DNA from: an uncultured Spirochaetaceae bacterium
Lineage (GTDB): Bacteria; Spirochaetota; Spirochaetia; Treponematales; Treponemataceae
Assembly (NCBI GenBank): GCA_902803415.1
Contig: CADCQA010000161.1
Location: forward strand, 1-40,871
Reading direction: 5' to 3'
Length of the DNA: 40,871 nt
Shown here: one piece after another, positions 32,608 through 40,831 of the stretch
Numbering within the stretch: position 1 is the stretch's first letter
Layout: every line of letters begins with the position of its first letter
Program-made: the position numbers and the translations under genes
The notes under the pieces: model-generated
Seen by the model: the letters and a program-made list of their open reading frames with translations, nothing else
Told to the model about the DNA's origin: nothing
Databases searched by the model: none

Positions 32608-35409
32608 ATGACTTTCTTGGGAATCCTGTACAATATTATCATTGCGCCGAGTGAAACTGTCATAGAGACAGTATTTTGCTTCACCCGGGTGAAATTTGAA
32701 GCGTTCGGCATTATGGGAGCCATTGTTGCGGTCAGCCTGGTGGTGAATTTCCTTGCGCTTCCGCTGTACAACATTGCTGACAAGCTGCAGCTGGAGGAGC
32801 GTGAGACTCAGCGGCGTCTTTCCCGCTGGGTAAAGCATATAAAGAAGCATTTTTCCGGTGACGAGCAGTTCATGATGCTTTCTACGTATTATCGTGAGAA
32901 CAGCTACCATCCGCTCTATGCGCTGCGCTCGTCCCTGTCCATTATGATAGAAATACCCTTCTTCATTGCAGCGTACCATTTTCTTTCCCACAGTACCAGC
33001 CTGTCGGGGGCATCGTTCTGGCTTCTGGAGGATTTGGGGCAGCCCGACACGCTTGTACGTTTTGGCGGTTCTGCTGTTCATCTGCTCCCTGTCATAATGA
33101 CGGTCATTAATCTTGTATCCGGTGCCGTTTATACAAAGGGGGCACCGCTCAAGGAGAAAATCCAGCTCTATGCAATGACGCTGCTCTTCCTTGTCCTGCT
33201 GTATAATTCTCCTTCTGGTTTGGTCTGCTACTGGATATTGAATAATCTTTTTTCGCTGATAAAGAATATTATCAATGCGCACGTGAAGCGGCCCGGCAGG
33301 TTTGTTCATGCAGTGCTTTCCGGACTGATGCTATGTGCTGCCTTCTATTTGCTGCTGCGCGGGGGAAACCACAGCCTCGTGAAGCGTGGAATCTTCTTTG
33401 TGTTTGCTGCCTTTGTTGCTGTCATGCCCAGGTTGTTTTCCCTGCTGAAGCCGCATCTGCCGTCGCATGCAGCACTGTCCCTGACGGGGAAAGCGCTGCT
33501 GGAGCTGCTTGTTTCCTCCGGTGCCGGGCTGGCGCTGCTGTGCGGTTTTCTGCTGCCGCTGTCTGTGATAGCAACAAGTCCTGCAGAATTCAGCTTCATA
33601 GGGAATACACCGTCCCCGCTTACGTATATCTGGAATGCGCTGTCAATCTGTGCAGGTTTTTTCCTGTTCTGGCCGCTGTGCATCAGCAGGTTGTTCGGCA
33701 GGAAGCTCCGTTCTGTGCTGGCGCTGCTTTTCCCCTTTTTATTTCTTGCTGCGCTTGCCAATGCCTATGTGTTCAAGCAGCGCTACGGACTGATGTCCGT
33801 GTTTTTCAAATTGAATGATGCTTCCGGCCTGAAGGATTACTCGCCGTTCTTTTCCCTGCTGCCCCTGCTGGCCTATGTAGTTGCTTGTGTTCTGGTATAT
33901 GCTTTGCTGCGTCATCGCCGTGGAGCAGGGTATCTGAGCCTTGTGATGCTGGCATTCTGCATCGCAGAACTTGTGACGGGAACGGGAAAAGTGCGGGATG
34001 TATCCTTTGGCTACGGGAAGACTGCGGAGACCCGGAAGTTTTCAGACTCAAATGAAAGTGGTTTTGAGCCTGTCTACAATTTAAGCAGGACTGAGAAAAA
34101 TGTGCTCGTTCTCTTTATGGATCGTGCGATAAGTTCTTTTTTCCCCTGCATATTTGAGCAGTTTCCGCAGTTCAAGGACCAGTACAAGGGCTTTGTGTTT
34201 TATCCGAACACAGTGTCCTTTTCGAACCAGACGGCAAAAGCTTCTCCTGCAATGATGGGCGGGTACGAGTATACGCCGGAGAACGAGAACAAGCGTCCTG
34301 ATGAACTGCTGAAGGACAAACATAATGAAGCACAACTTGTGCTGCCCAGATTGTTCCTTGATGCGGGCTATGATGTGACTGTTACGGATCCGCCCCTTGC
34401 AAACTATGCCGTGTGGCACTCCGATTCTACTGCGTTCATGCCTTATCCTGAAATTCATCTCGATTTTGTGTGGGGAAAGTATTCCTTCCGATACCAGCGG
34501 GATCATCTGGGGCAATTCACATATAATGCTGACACTGCAGTTGGGGAACGGTGCTTGTGCTTTGCTTTTATGCAGGTCTTGCCTCCTGTTTTGAGAAACA
34601 CATTCTATCAGGGGGGAGAGTATTTCAGGGAAGTTACAAAATTGTTGGGAGAAGACGCTCTCCTCAATAATTACACTGCGCTTTACTATCTTCCGGAACT
34701 GACGTCATTTGAGAGCACAAAGCCGACCTATACGTTTATTTGTAATGACTTGCCCCATGTTTCTTACCAGCTTCTTGCCGGGGATGATTATCATCCGGAG
34801 CTTGAAGTTGATGAATCGAATGCTTCCGGGACAGGAAACTTCAAATGGAAACTCAGTGCATTTGACACAGGGGACAGGGAAGCCTACCATGTCAATGCGG
34901 CAACGCTGCTCCTGCTGGGAAAATGGTTTACTTTCCTGCAGGAAAACGGCGTCTATGATAATACGCGGATAATCATCGTTGCAGACCATGGTTATAACAT
35001 ATATACTCCTGCATTCGGGCAGATGGAGAATGGAACCGATTATGCGCGCTATAATCCGCTGCTTATGGTGAAGGATTTTAATGCCTCTGGGGAACTTGTG
35101 ACGGATAATTCCTTTATGACCAATGCTGACACGTTGTTTTTTGCGACAGAAGGTTTGCCGGTATCGGATCGGAATCCGTTCACGCAGAAAAAGTTTGAGG
35201 ATATGAGGAATAAACAGGAAGTGCATATCTATCCGACGGAAATGCCTGCGGATTTCTTTGCTCCTGATTTCAACGAGGTGAATGCGCCTGCCCATCTGAC
35301 AGATAAAACAACATGGATGCTGAAAGACGTTACATCAGACACCTGCTGGTCTGTGCATGACAACATTTTTGATGAAAGCAATTGGACTCGGATAGGAGGC
35401 AAGGAATGA
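32608..35409 (+). CDS. YidC/Oxa1-like domain fused to sulfatase / LTA-synthase-type phosphotransferase
   Basis: A 933-residue polytopic membrane protein. Residues 1-225 resemble the YidC/Oxa1 insertase core: NFLALPLYNIADKLQLEE, charged coiled segment, YRENSYHPLYALRSSL-IMIEIPFFIAAYHFL, and a last helix YNSPSGLVCYWILNNLFSLIKN. Asn47 stands where the groove Arg of YidC is expected. Residues 230-458 add about seven helices. Residues 495-933 form an extracytoplasmic alkaline-phosphatase-superfamily domain: NVLVLFMDRA (Asp505), NQTAKASPAMMGG (Ser546 or Thr542 as nucleophile), LPHVSY (His717) and IIIVADHGYN (Asp793, His794). This matches sulfatase/LtaS/phosphoethanolamine-transferase enzymes. It overlaps a CDP-glycerol transferase gene by 4 nt, pointing to glycerol-phosphate transfer at the membrane surface. 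The exact reaction is inference. Confidence 0.85.
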   Translation: MTFLGILYNIIIAPSETVIETVFCFTRVKFEAFGIMGAIVAVSLVVNFLALPLYNIADKLQLEERETQRRLSRWVKHIKKHFSGDEQFMMLSTYYRENSYHPLYALRSSLSIMIEIPFFIAAYHFLSHSTSLSGASFWLLEDLGQPDTLVRFGGSAVHLLPVIMTVINLVSGAVYTKGAPLKEKIQLYAMTLLFLVLLYNSPSGLVCYWILNNLFSLIKNIINAHVKRPGRFVHAVLSGLMLCAAFYLLLRGGNHSLVKRGIFFVFAAFVAVMPRLFSLLKPHLPSHAALSLTGKALLELLVSSGAGLALLCGFLLPLSVIATSPAEFSFIGNTPSPLTYIWNALSICAGFFLFWPLCISRLFGRKLRSVLALLFPFLFLAALANAYVFKQRYGLMSVFFKLNDASGLKDYSPFFSLLPLLAYVVACVLVYALLRHRRGAGYLSLVMLAFCIAELVTGTGKVRDVSFGYGKTAETRKFSDSNESGFEPVYNLSRTEKNVLVLFMDRAISSFFPCIFEQFPQFKDQYKGFVFYPNTVSFSNQTAKASPAMMGGYEYTPENENKRPDELLKDKHNEAQLVLPRLFLDAGYDVTVTDPPLANYAVWHSDSTAFMPYPEIHLDFVWGKYSFRYQRDHLGQFTYNADTAVGERCLCFAFMQVLPPVLRNTFYQGGEYFREVTKLLGEDALLNNYTALYYLPELTSFESTKPTYTFICNDLPHVSYQLLAGDDYHPELEVDESNASGTGNFKWKLSAFDTGDREAYHVNAATLLLLGKWFTFLQENGVYDNTRIIIVADHGYNIYTPAFGQMENGTDYARYNPLLMVKDFNASGELVTDNSFMTNADTLFFATEGLPVSDRNPFTQKKFEDMRNKQEVHIYPTEMPADFFAPDFNEVNAPAHLTDKTTWMLKDVTSDTCWSVHDNIFDESNWTRIGGKE

Positions 35410-36665
35410 TTCTATCACCGCTTTACATAGATCCCGGTACGGGGAGCATGCTCTTTTCGATTATCATCGGACTTGCCACGACGGCGGTGTTTGGTTTCAG
35501 GGCGCTTTTGATTAAACTGAAATCTGTGCTTGGGCGTGGAAAGCAGGAACGTCTGGATAAGTCTCACCGGGGAATCGTTATTTACACTGATTCAAAGCGT
35601 TACTGGAATGTTTTCTGCCCCATCTGCCATGAGTTCGAGCGAAGGGAAATACCGCTTACTTACTATACGCAGAGTGCCGATGACCCTGCGCTGGCTGAGG
35701 ACTTTAAATATGTTCATGCGGAGTTTATTGGTGAGGGAAACAAAGGCTTTGCAAAGATGAATTTTCTTAATGCTGATATCTGCCTTGCGACGACTCCAAA
35801 CCTTGATGTGTACCAGTGGAAACGCAGTAAGAACTGTAAATTTTATGTTCATGTGCCCCATTCGATGGGGGATTTTACGGGCTACCGTATGTTTGCCCTC
35901 GATTTTTACGATGCGGTTTTTTGTACCGGTGATTATCAGATAAAAGATTCTTTGTTGTTGGAACAAATCAGGCAAACCCGTAAAAAGCAGTATGTGACGG
36001 TCGGATACCCTCCTTTGGATGAAATGGCAAAAAAACTGTCTTCTATTCCAGATGATAAAGTTTCCGGGACAACAACCGTTCTTGTTGCTCCCAGCTGGGG
36101 AAAAAACAGCCTCCTTGAGAAATTTGAGGGTGCATTTCTTTCTTCATTGCGGGAAACTGGCTATACCATAATTATTCGCCCTCATCCTCAGACTGTTATG
36201 GCCAACAGGCCCCTGATAGATCGCTTGATGCTTGAGTTCCCCGAAACTGCTACATTCCACTGGAATTTTGATAATGATAATTTTAGCGTGATGTGTAAAT
36301 CTGATATCCTTATTTCTGATTTCTCTGCTATTATGTATGAATATGCATTTCTGTTCAATCGCCCGGTAATCTATACCGATATCGATTTTGACAATGGTGT
36401 GTATGATGCTGCATGGATAGAGGATGATATGTGGAAAATCAAATCAGCCCCTAAAATCGGAGTTAAACTGAATGAATCTGATTTCCCCGAAATGCATTCT
36501 GTGATAGCCCAAACCCTTTCAAATAAGGCTTTGTCAGCTTCTCTTCAGGATGTAAAAAAGCAGGGATGGATGCATGAAGGAGAAAGTGTCGGCCGGATTG
36601 TAGATTATCTGGTTTCTAAAGAATCTGAAATCAGAGAGACAGACATGCATTACGTTGATTCTTGA
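35406..36665 (+). CDS. Membrane-anchored CDP-glycerol glycerophosphotransferase (TagB/TagF-like)
   Basis: A 419-residue enzyme. The N-terminus has YIDPGTGSM followed by one transmembrane helix (about 15-37), then a cytoplasmic GT-B-type domain. Conserved features of the CDP-glycerol:poly(glycerophosphate) family are VPHSMGDF (His152), IIRPHPQT (258-263, His260) and SDILISDFSAIMYEYAF (Ser304, Asp305, Ser307). It should add glycerol phosphate from CDP-glycerol to a lipid or glycolipid acceptor; primase versus polymerase cannot be told. AGGAGG (35394-35399) precedes the ATG, which overlaps the upstream stop (ATGA). Base composition is clearly lower in G+C than the window (20 of 60 at 36241-36300). 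Confidence 0.88.
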   Translation: MILSPLYIDPGTGSMLFSIIIGLATTAVFGFRALLIKLKSVLGRGKQERLDKSHRGIVIYTDSKRYWNVFCPICHEFERREIPLTYYTQSADDPALAEDFKYVHAEFIGEGNKGFAKMNFLNADICLATTPNLDVYQWKRSKNCKFYVHVPHSMGDFTGYRMFALDFYDAVFCTGDYQIKDSLLLEQIRQTRKKQYVTVGYPPLDEMAKKLSSIPDDKVSGTTTVLVAPSWGKNSLLEKFEGAFLSSLRETGYTIIIRPHPQTVMANRPLIDRLMLEFPETATFHWNFDNDNFSVMCKSDILISDFSAIMYEYAFLFNRPVIYTDIDFDNGVYDAAWIEDDMWKIKSAPKIGVKLNESDFPEMHSVIAQTLSNKALSASLQDVKKQGWMHEGESVGRIVDYLVSKESEIRETDMHYVDS

Positions 36666-36676
36666 AGGAAGCATAT

Positions 36677-37081
36677 ATGAAACGTGTCATTACCTACGGA
36701 ACATTTGACTTGCTGCATTATGGACATATAAACTTGTTGCGTCGGGCAAAATCCCTGGGAGATTATCTTATTGTTGCATTGTCAACAGATGAGTTTAATT
36801 GGCGGGAAAAACAGAAAAAGTGTTACTTTAATTATGAAAAACGCAAGCAGTTGCTGGAGGCAATCCGCTATGTGGATTTTGTCATTCCTGAGGAAAACTG
36901 GGAGCAGAAGAAAACCGATATACAGGAGTATCACATAGATACATTTGTTATGGGTGATGACTGGAAAGGAAAATTTGATTTTTTGAAAGAACAGTGTGAA
37001 GTTGTCTACCTTGAACGGACCCCGGAAATAAGTACAACCCGGATAAAGCAGGATTTGACGAAAGCTCAGGTTGCCCCCTAA
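36677..37081 (+). CDS. tagD: Glycerol-3-phosphate cytidylyltransferase
   Basis: A 134-residue nucleotidyltransferase making CDP-glycerol from CTP and sn-glycerol-3-phosphate. It shows the HxGH motif in YGTFDLLHYGHINLL (residues 7-21), the substrate segment VMGDDWKGKFD, and the RTPEISTTRIK loop (canonical RTxGISTT, here with Glu for Gly). Length equals that of TagD/TarD. AAGGA stands 7 nt before the ATG at 36677. It follows the CDP-glycerol transferase gene by 11 nt and supplies its donor substrate. Related choline- or ethanolamine-phosphate cytidylyltransferases are longer. Confidence 0.92.
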   Translation: MKRVITYGTFDLLHYGHINLLRRAKSLGDYLIVALSTDEFNWREKQKKCYFNYEKRKQLLEAIRYVDFVIPEENWEQKKTDIQEYHIDTFVMGDDWKGKFDFLKEQCEVVYLERTPEISTTRIKQDLTKAQVAP

Positions 37082-37086
37082 GGGGC
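37073..37086 (+). terminator. Weak hairpin over the tagD stop codon
   Basis: GCCCC (37073-37077) and GGGGC (37082-37086) form a 5-bp stem spanning the stop codon. No T tract follows, so termination is doubtful. Confidence 0.25.
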
Positions 37087-37152
37087 TGCTTGCCGCGTTG
37101 CGGAGTATTTTGTAGCAGCTTGGTGCGCCCTGTTCTCTAAATGAAAAAAATA

Positions 37153-37161
37153 TGCTATTAT
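37153..37161 (+). promoter_or_regulatory. Extended -10 promoter of the rRNA methyltransferase gene
   Basis: TGC followed by TATTAT (37156-37161) ends 7 nt before the ATG at 37169. The -35 region is poor, as is usual for extended -10 promoters. No ribosome site is present. Confidence 0.6.
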
Positions 37162-37168
37162 TCGTGCT

Positions 37169-38422
37169 ATGAATGAGTTCGCACGTGTCTTATTGAAGCC
37201 GAAGGAAGAGCATGAGATTGCCCAGGGCTTTCCCTGGGTGTTTGATAACGAGATTGCAAGCGTCAAATGGCTTGCTGCTGATGGAAGCGGCGTAAAAAAT
37301 ACCCCGCTTGCCGATTGCGTGGTGCAGGACGGCAGCACGGTGGAAGTCTATGCGCATTCTGGTGCATTTCTGGGCAGCGGCGTCATCAACCGCAAGTCCC
37401 GGATTACCGTCAGGATGATTGGTTCTGCCCATGCCGACCAGATTATGGCAGATACAAAGTCATACTGGTCGAAGGCTGTCCGCAATGCCGTGAACATCCG
37501 CCGCCTTCATTACAGCGATAGTGACAGCTGCCGCCTTGTCTTTGCTGAGTCTGATTTTATCCCCGGCCTGATTGTAGAACGTTATGTTGCCGGAAACGAT
37601 GTTTACCTTGTTGTGCAGTTTCTTGCGCTTGCCTGTGAGGTTTTCCGGGCAGACATTCTTTCCGCGCTGCAGGAAGCCTGTGGTCCCTGCTTCATCTACG
37701 AGCGGAGTGATGCTTCGGTGCGGGAAAAAGAAGGACTTGCGGAAAAATCCGGCTGGATCGGCAGGGCCGGTGAGGAAATCATAACAATTACGGAGAACGG
37801 CATCCGGCTTTCGGTGGATATTGCGCACGGACAAAAGACCGGTTACTTCCTTGACCAGAAGTGGAACCGGGCGGCAATTGCGCAGTTCTGCCACGGAAAG
37901 CGTGTGCTCGACACATTCACGCATACCGGGGCGTTTGGTTTGAATGCCGTTTCCGGCGGTGCGCGCGAGGTCATCAGCGTGGACATATCTCCGGAAGCCG
38001 TGGACATGGTAAAGCAGAACATTGCCCTTAATGGTGCCGGGCATAAGATGCAGGCGCTGTGTGCCGATGTCTTCGACCTGCTGCGGCAGTATGAATCTGA
38101 CGGTGAGAAATTTGATGTCATCATCCTTGATCCTCCGGCTTTCACCAAGAGTGCAAAACTGATTCAGAAAGCGTATGGCGGTTACAAGGAAATCAACCTT
38201 CGTGCCATGCGCCTGCTGAAGGAGGGCGGAATTTTGGTTAGCTGCTCCTGCTCTTCTTATTTTGATGAACAGACCTTCTATGCAATGCTCATGCATGCGG
38301 CGCGCGACAGCCACCGCCGGGTGCAGGTGCTCCAGAAGCGCGGGGCCGGTGCCGACCACCCGGTGCTGCTGGGGTATCCCAAGAGCGAATATCTGAAGTG
38401 TGCTGTCTGCCGTGTGCTCTAG
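37169..38422 (+). CDS. RlmI-like class I SAM-dependent rRNA methyltransferase
   Basis: A 417-residue protein. The N-terminal region (VLLKPKEEHEIAQGFPWVFDNEI) is the PUA-like RNA-binding domain of the RlmI/YccW family. A Rossmann methyltransferase domain follows with IAHGQKTGYFLDQKWNR, VLDTFTHTGAFGLNA (motif I), ISVDISPEAV, and the catalytic-type motif IILDPPAFTKS, then ILVSCSCSSYF. E. coli RlmI makes m5C1962 in 23S rRNA; which base this one targets is unknown. It starts a probable transcription unit with miaA. Translation from ATG 37169 is predicted to be leaderless. A near-central segment (about 175-205) is lineage-specific. Confidence 0.92.
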   Translation: MNEFARVLLKPKEEHEIAQGFPWVFDNEIASVKWLAADGSGVKNTPLADCVVQDGSTVEVYAHSGAFLGSGVINRKSRITVRMIGSAHADQIMADTKSYWSKAVRNAVNIRRLHYSDSDSCRLVFAESDFIPGLIVERYVAGNDVYLVVQFLALACEVFRADILSALQEACGPCFIYERSDASVREKEGLAEKSGWIGRAGEEIITITENGIRLSVDIAHGQKTGYFLDQKWNRAAIAQFCHGKRVLDTFTHTGAFGLNAVSGGAREVISVDISPEAVDMVKQNIALNGAGHKMQALCADVFDLLRQYESDGEKFDVIILDPPAFTKSAKLIQKAYGGYKEINLRAMRLLKEGGILVSCSCSSYFDEQTFYAMLMHAARDSHRRVQVLQKRGAGADHPVLLGYPKSEYLKCAVCRVL

Positions 38423-38433
38423 CGGAGGCTGCA

Positions 38434-39393
38434 ATGGACGGGGACTATAACTGCGTGGTGCTGCTCGGTCCCACGGCGGTGGGTAAGACTGCGCTGGGAG
38501 TGCGGATTGCCCGGCATTATGGCTGGGATATTATTTCTGCGGACAGCAGGCAGGTGTACAAGGGGCTGGATCTTGGCAGCGGCAAGGATATTGCGGACTA
38601 CACGCTGCATGAGCAGCTGCCCGACGGCACGGTGCAGGATGTGCAGGTTCCCTTTCATCTGATTGATGTTACGACGCTTGCGGAAGAATACAATGTATTT
38701 AATTTCCAGCAGGATTTCTATTCGCTCTTCCGTTCGTTTTCTACGCAGGGGAAGATGCCGTTTGTGGTGGGCGGTACCGGCATGTATCTTGATGCGATTG
38801 TCCGCGGCTACAATTTTGTGCCGGTGCCGGAGAATACTGCGCTCCGTGCTCAGCTTGCAGAAAAATCCCTGCAGGAACTGGGCGAGATGCTGCTGGCCCT
38901 CCGCCCGAATCTGCATAACAAAAGCGATTTGACTGACCGGGATCGTCTGTTGCGTGCAATAGAGATACAGACGTTCATGCAGGGGACAGAGCTGCCGGAT
39001 CGTCCTGCGGTGCGTGCCTTTGTGATTGGCACGACGATTCCACGGGAGCTGCTCCGGAAAAACATTGCTGTCCGGCTCAAAGAGCGTATTGATGCCGGAA
39101 TGATTGAGGAAGTTCAGGGATTGCACGATGCCGGCTATTCATGGGAACGCCTGGAAAAACTGGGACTTGAATACCGCTTTGTGAGTGAGTATCTGGAAGG
39201 AAAAATCGGAAGCCGTGAAGATTTATTTGAGCAGCTCTACCATGCGATCTGCCATTTTGCCAAGCGGCAGGAAACATGGTTCCGGGGCATGGAACGCAAA
39301 GGCGTCACCATACACTGGCTTCCGTCCGTTGCGGACAGGACTGCCAGGTATGATGCCTCGTTACAATTGATTGACTGTGCCCTGACGCCGTAA
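38434..39393 (+). CDS. miaA: tRNA dimethylallyltransferase
   Basis: A 319-residue enzyme that adds a dimethylallyl group to A37 of tRNAs reading UNN codons. Motifs: P-loop VVLLGPTAVGKTALG near residue 7, SADSRQVYKGLDLGSGK, PFHLIDV, and VVGGTGMYLDAIVRG. The C-terminal region includes GLEYRFVSEYLEGKI and FAKRQETWFRG. The ATG at 38434 follows GGAGG (38424-38428); it begins 12 nt after the rRNA methyltransferase stop, so the two RNA-modification genes form an operon. Confidence 0.96.
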   Translation: MDGDYNCVVLLGPTAVGKTALGVRIARHYGWDIISADSRQVYKGLDLGSGKDIADYTLHEQLPDGTVQDVQVPFHLIDVTTLAEEYNVFNFQQDFYSLFRSFSTQGKMPFVVGGTGMYLDAIVRGYNFVPVPENTALRAQLAEKSLQELGEMLLALRPNLHNKSDLTDRDRLLRAIEIQTFMQGTELPDRPAVRAFVIGTTIPRELLRKNIAVRLKERIDAGMIEEVQGLHDAGYSWERLEKLGLEYRFVSEYLEGKIGSREDLFEQLYHAICHFAKRQETWFRGMERKGVTIHWLPSVADRTARYDASLQLIDCALTP

Positions 39394-39416
39394 GAATCAG
39401 CGCTTCTTCCGTGCTG

Positions 39417-39638
39417 TCAGGCATTGACTGCTGTTTTATCTGCGGGCGTGCTCATTTTGGTGAGGTAGCCGGTGCGGATGCAGCTGTCAAAGAGCGTTTT
39501 GGAAATGTAATCTGTGGTTACGTCGTTGTATCCGTCTTTGTCACGAACAATGCGCACGACGTATCCGTCATCCATTTCGCGCACGATGGTCATATAATCA
39601 GTTGACTTTCCAATGCTTTTTAAAGTATAACTTCCCAT
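39417..39638 (-). CDS. Small conserved protein of unknown function
   Basis: A 73-residue protein: start MGSYTLKSIGKS, a beta-rich core (MTIVREMDDGYVVRIVRDKDG) and a short helix before the C-terminus (ISKTLFDSCIRTGYLTK). It has no signal peptide. The ATG at 39638 is fixed by AAGGAG (plus 39645-39650) 6 nt upstream; an in-frame ATG 18 nt further upstream has no ribosome site. It converges on miaA. Codon use and the good ribosome site make it a real gene. I do not recognise its family. Confidence 0.75.
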   Translation of the reverse strand: MGSYTLKSIGKSTDYMTIVREMDDGYVVRIVRDKDGYNDVTTDYISKTLFDSCIRTGYLTKMSTPADKTAVNA

Positions 39639-39738
39639 TTGTAACTCCTTACCCATTTATGCATAAAAAGTTCTTGTACTTATATGTTCGGTATCTGGAA
39701 AAAAGGGTTTAGCGGTTTTTTCTGAAGGAGGCAGGGCG

Positions 39739-40467
39739 ATGATCTGCTATGATGCTCATTTCCATATTACACAGTGCGCGCATGCAGCGGCGGCAGGGGC
39801 AAGCTGCGCCCTCAACCGGGAAGAATTCCTCCGGCAGGAAGCGCTGGCTGCAGCCAGTCCGTACCGTGTGCTCAGCCTTTTTGGGATACATCCGCAGGAT
39901 GCGGCAGCCGGGCGCCGGGATGCGGCATTCCTGGAGCAGCTGCTGCGGGAAGGGCGTATTTGCGGTATAGGGGAGTGCGGCCTGGATTTTTTTACCGCAG
40001 AGCTCAAGGCCGGGCGGGCCCTGCAGGAGGAAGCCTGGGAAATTTCTGTTGAGCTTGCCGGCACCTACGGCGTTCCGCTGCTTGTCCATAACCGGAAGGC
40101 ACTGGATGAGCTTTTCAGGGACAGCAAAAAGCTTTCCCGGCTTCCGGCTGTGATATTCCATGCATTTCCCTTTACAGAGAAAGAGTCGCTTGCCCTGCTG
40201 GGGCGCGGCATAAACGCTTATTTTTCTTTTGGGACAGCGCTCCTGCGGGGCAGCAGAAAGGCGGCAGACTGTGTGCGCAGCCTGCCTTCAGACTGTCTTC
40301 TGCTGGAAACTGATGCCCCGTTCCAGCCGTTTCCGGGGGAGCTGCAGGCGCCGCCGGAGCGTATCCGGGACGTGTATGAGCGTGCCGCCCAAATCCGGGG
40401 CGTACCGGCAGAGGAGCTTGCCTGCTGCCTGGAACGGAATTTCACCGCGGCTTTCTGCTGCGGCTAA
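39739..40467 (+). CDS. TatD-family metal-dependent hydrolase
   Basis: A 242-residue TIM-barrel amidohydrolase of the TatD family, whose members are Mg2+-dependent DNases or D-aminoacyl-tRNA deacylases. Metal-ligand motifs occur in order: YDAHFHITQ (His7, His9), FGIHPQD, GECGLDFF (Glu), LVHNRKA (His), IFHAFPF (His) and LETDAP (Asp). It is slightly shorter than the usual 255-265 residues. AAGGAGG (39725-39731) stands 7 nt before the ATG. It converges on the Hpt gene with a 5-nt gap. Confidence 0.92.
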   Translation: MICYDAHFHITQCAHAAAAGASCALNREEFLRQEALAAASPYRVLSLFGIHPQDAAAGRRDAAFLEQLLREGRICGIGECGLDFFTAELKAGRALQEEAWEISVELAGTYGVPLLVHNRKALDELFRDSKKLSRLPAVIFHAFPFTEKESLALLGRGINAYFSFGTALLRGSRKAADCVRSLPSDCLLLETDAPFQPFPGELQAPPERIRDVYERAAQIRGVPAEELACCLERNFTAAFCCG

Positions 40468-40472
40468 GCGCA

Positions 40473-40823
40473 TCACAGGATTTCCAGCGTGTCCTGTATT
40501 GCTTCCGCCGCCTGGCGGTAGTCCGCGATAAAGTTTTTATTCAGGCTGGGAATATCGCCGGAGGTCTTTTTCCGCAGCACATCCTCCAGCGCCTGCCCGG
40601 ACTTTGCCAGTTTTTCGGCGCCGAGCTGACGGGCAGCCCCCTTGTAGTAATGCACGTATTTTGCTGCCTCGGTGGTGTCTTCTTTTGCTTCCAGGCTGAG
40701 CAGTTTTGCTTCGTCAAAGGGTGCTTCATGTAAAAACGCTCCCAGAAGGTCAAGGAGCAGGTCTTTTTCGCCCCCAATCATTTCCAGTGCGGCTTCCAGA
40801 TTCAAAATTTCTTCTTCGGGCAT
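40473..40823 (-). CDS. Orphan Hpt (histidine phosphotransfer) domain protein
   Basis: A 116-residue four-helix Hpt protein. The phospho-acceptor helix reads AAKYVHYYKGAARQLGA with His58 and the conserved K61-G62, matching the HxxKG(S/A)A pattern. The remainder is an acidic helical bundle (LLLDLLGAFLHEAP, LAKSGQALEDVLRK). It has no kinase or receiver fused or adjacent, so it probably relays phosphate between a hybrid kinase and a response regulator encoded elsewhere. No Shine-Dalgarno sequence; a consensus promoter ends 8 nt before the ATG. Confidence 0.85.
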   Translation of the reverse strand: MPEEEILNLEAALEMIGGEKDLLLDLLGAFLHEAPFDEAKLLSLEAKEDTTEAAKYVHYYKGAARQLGAEKLAKSGQALEDVLRKKTSGDIPSLNKNFIADYRQAAEAIQDTLEIL

Positions 40824-40831
40824 ATCATAAA

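Noticed and set aside
39381-39421. CCTGAC / GTCAGG inverted repeat between miaA and the small minus-strand gene
   Set aside because: Only 6 bp with a 29-nt loop and no T tract; not a convincing terminator.
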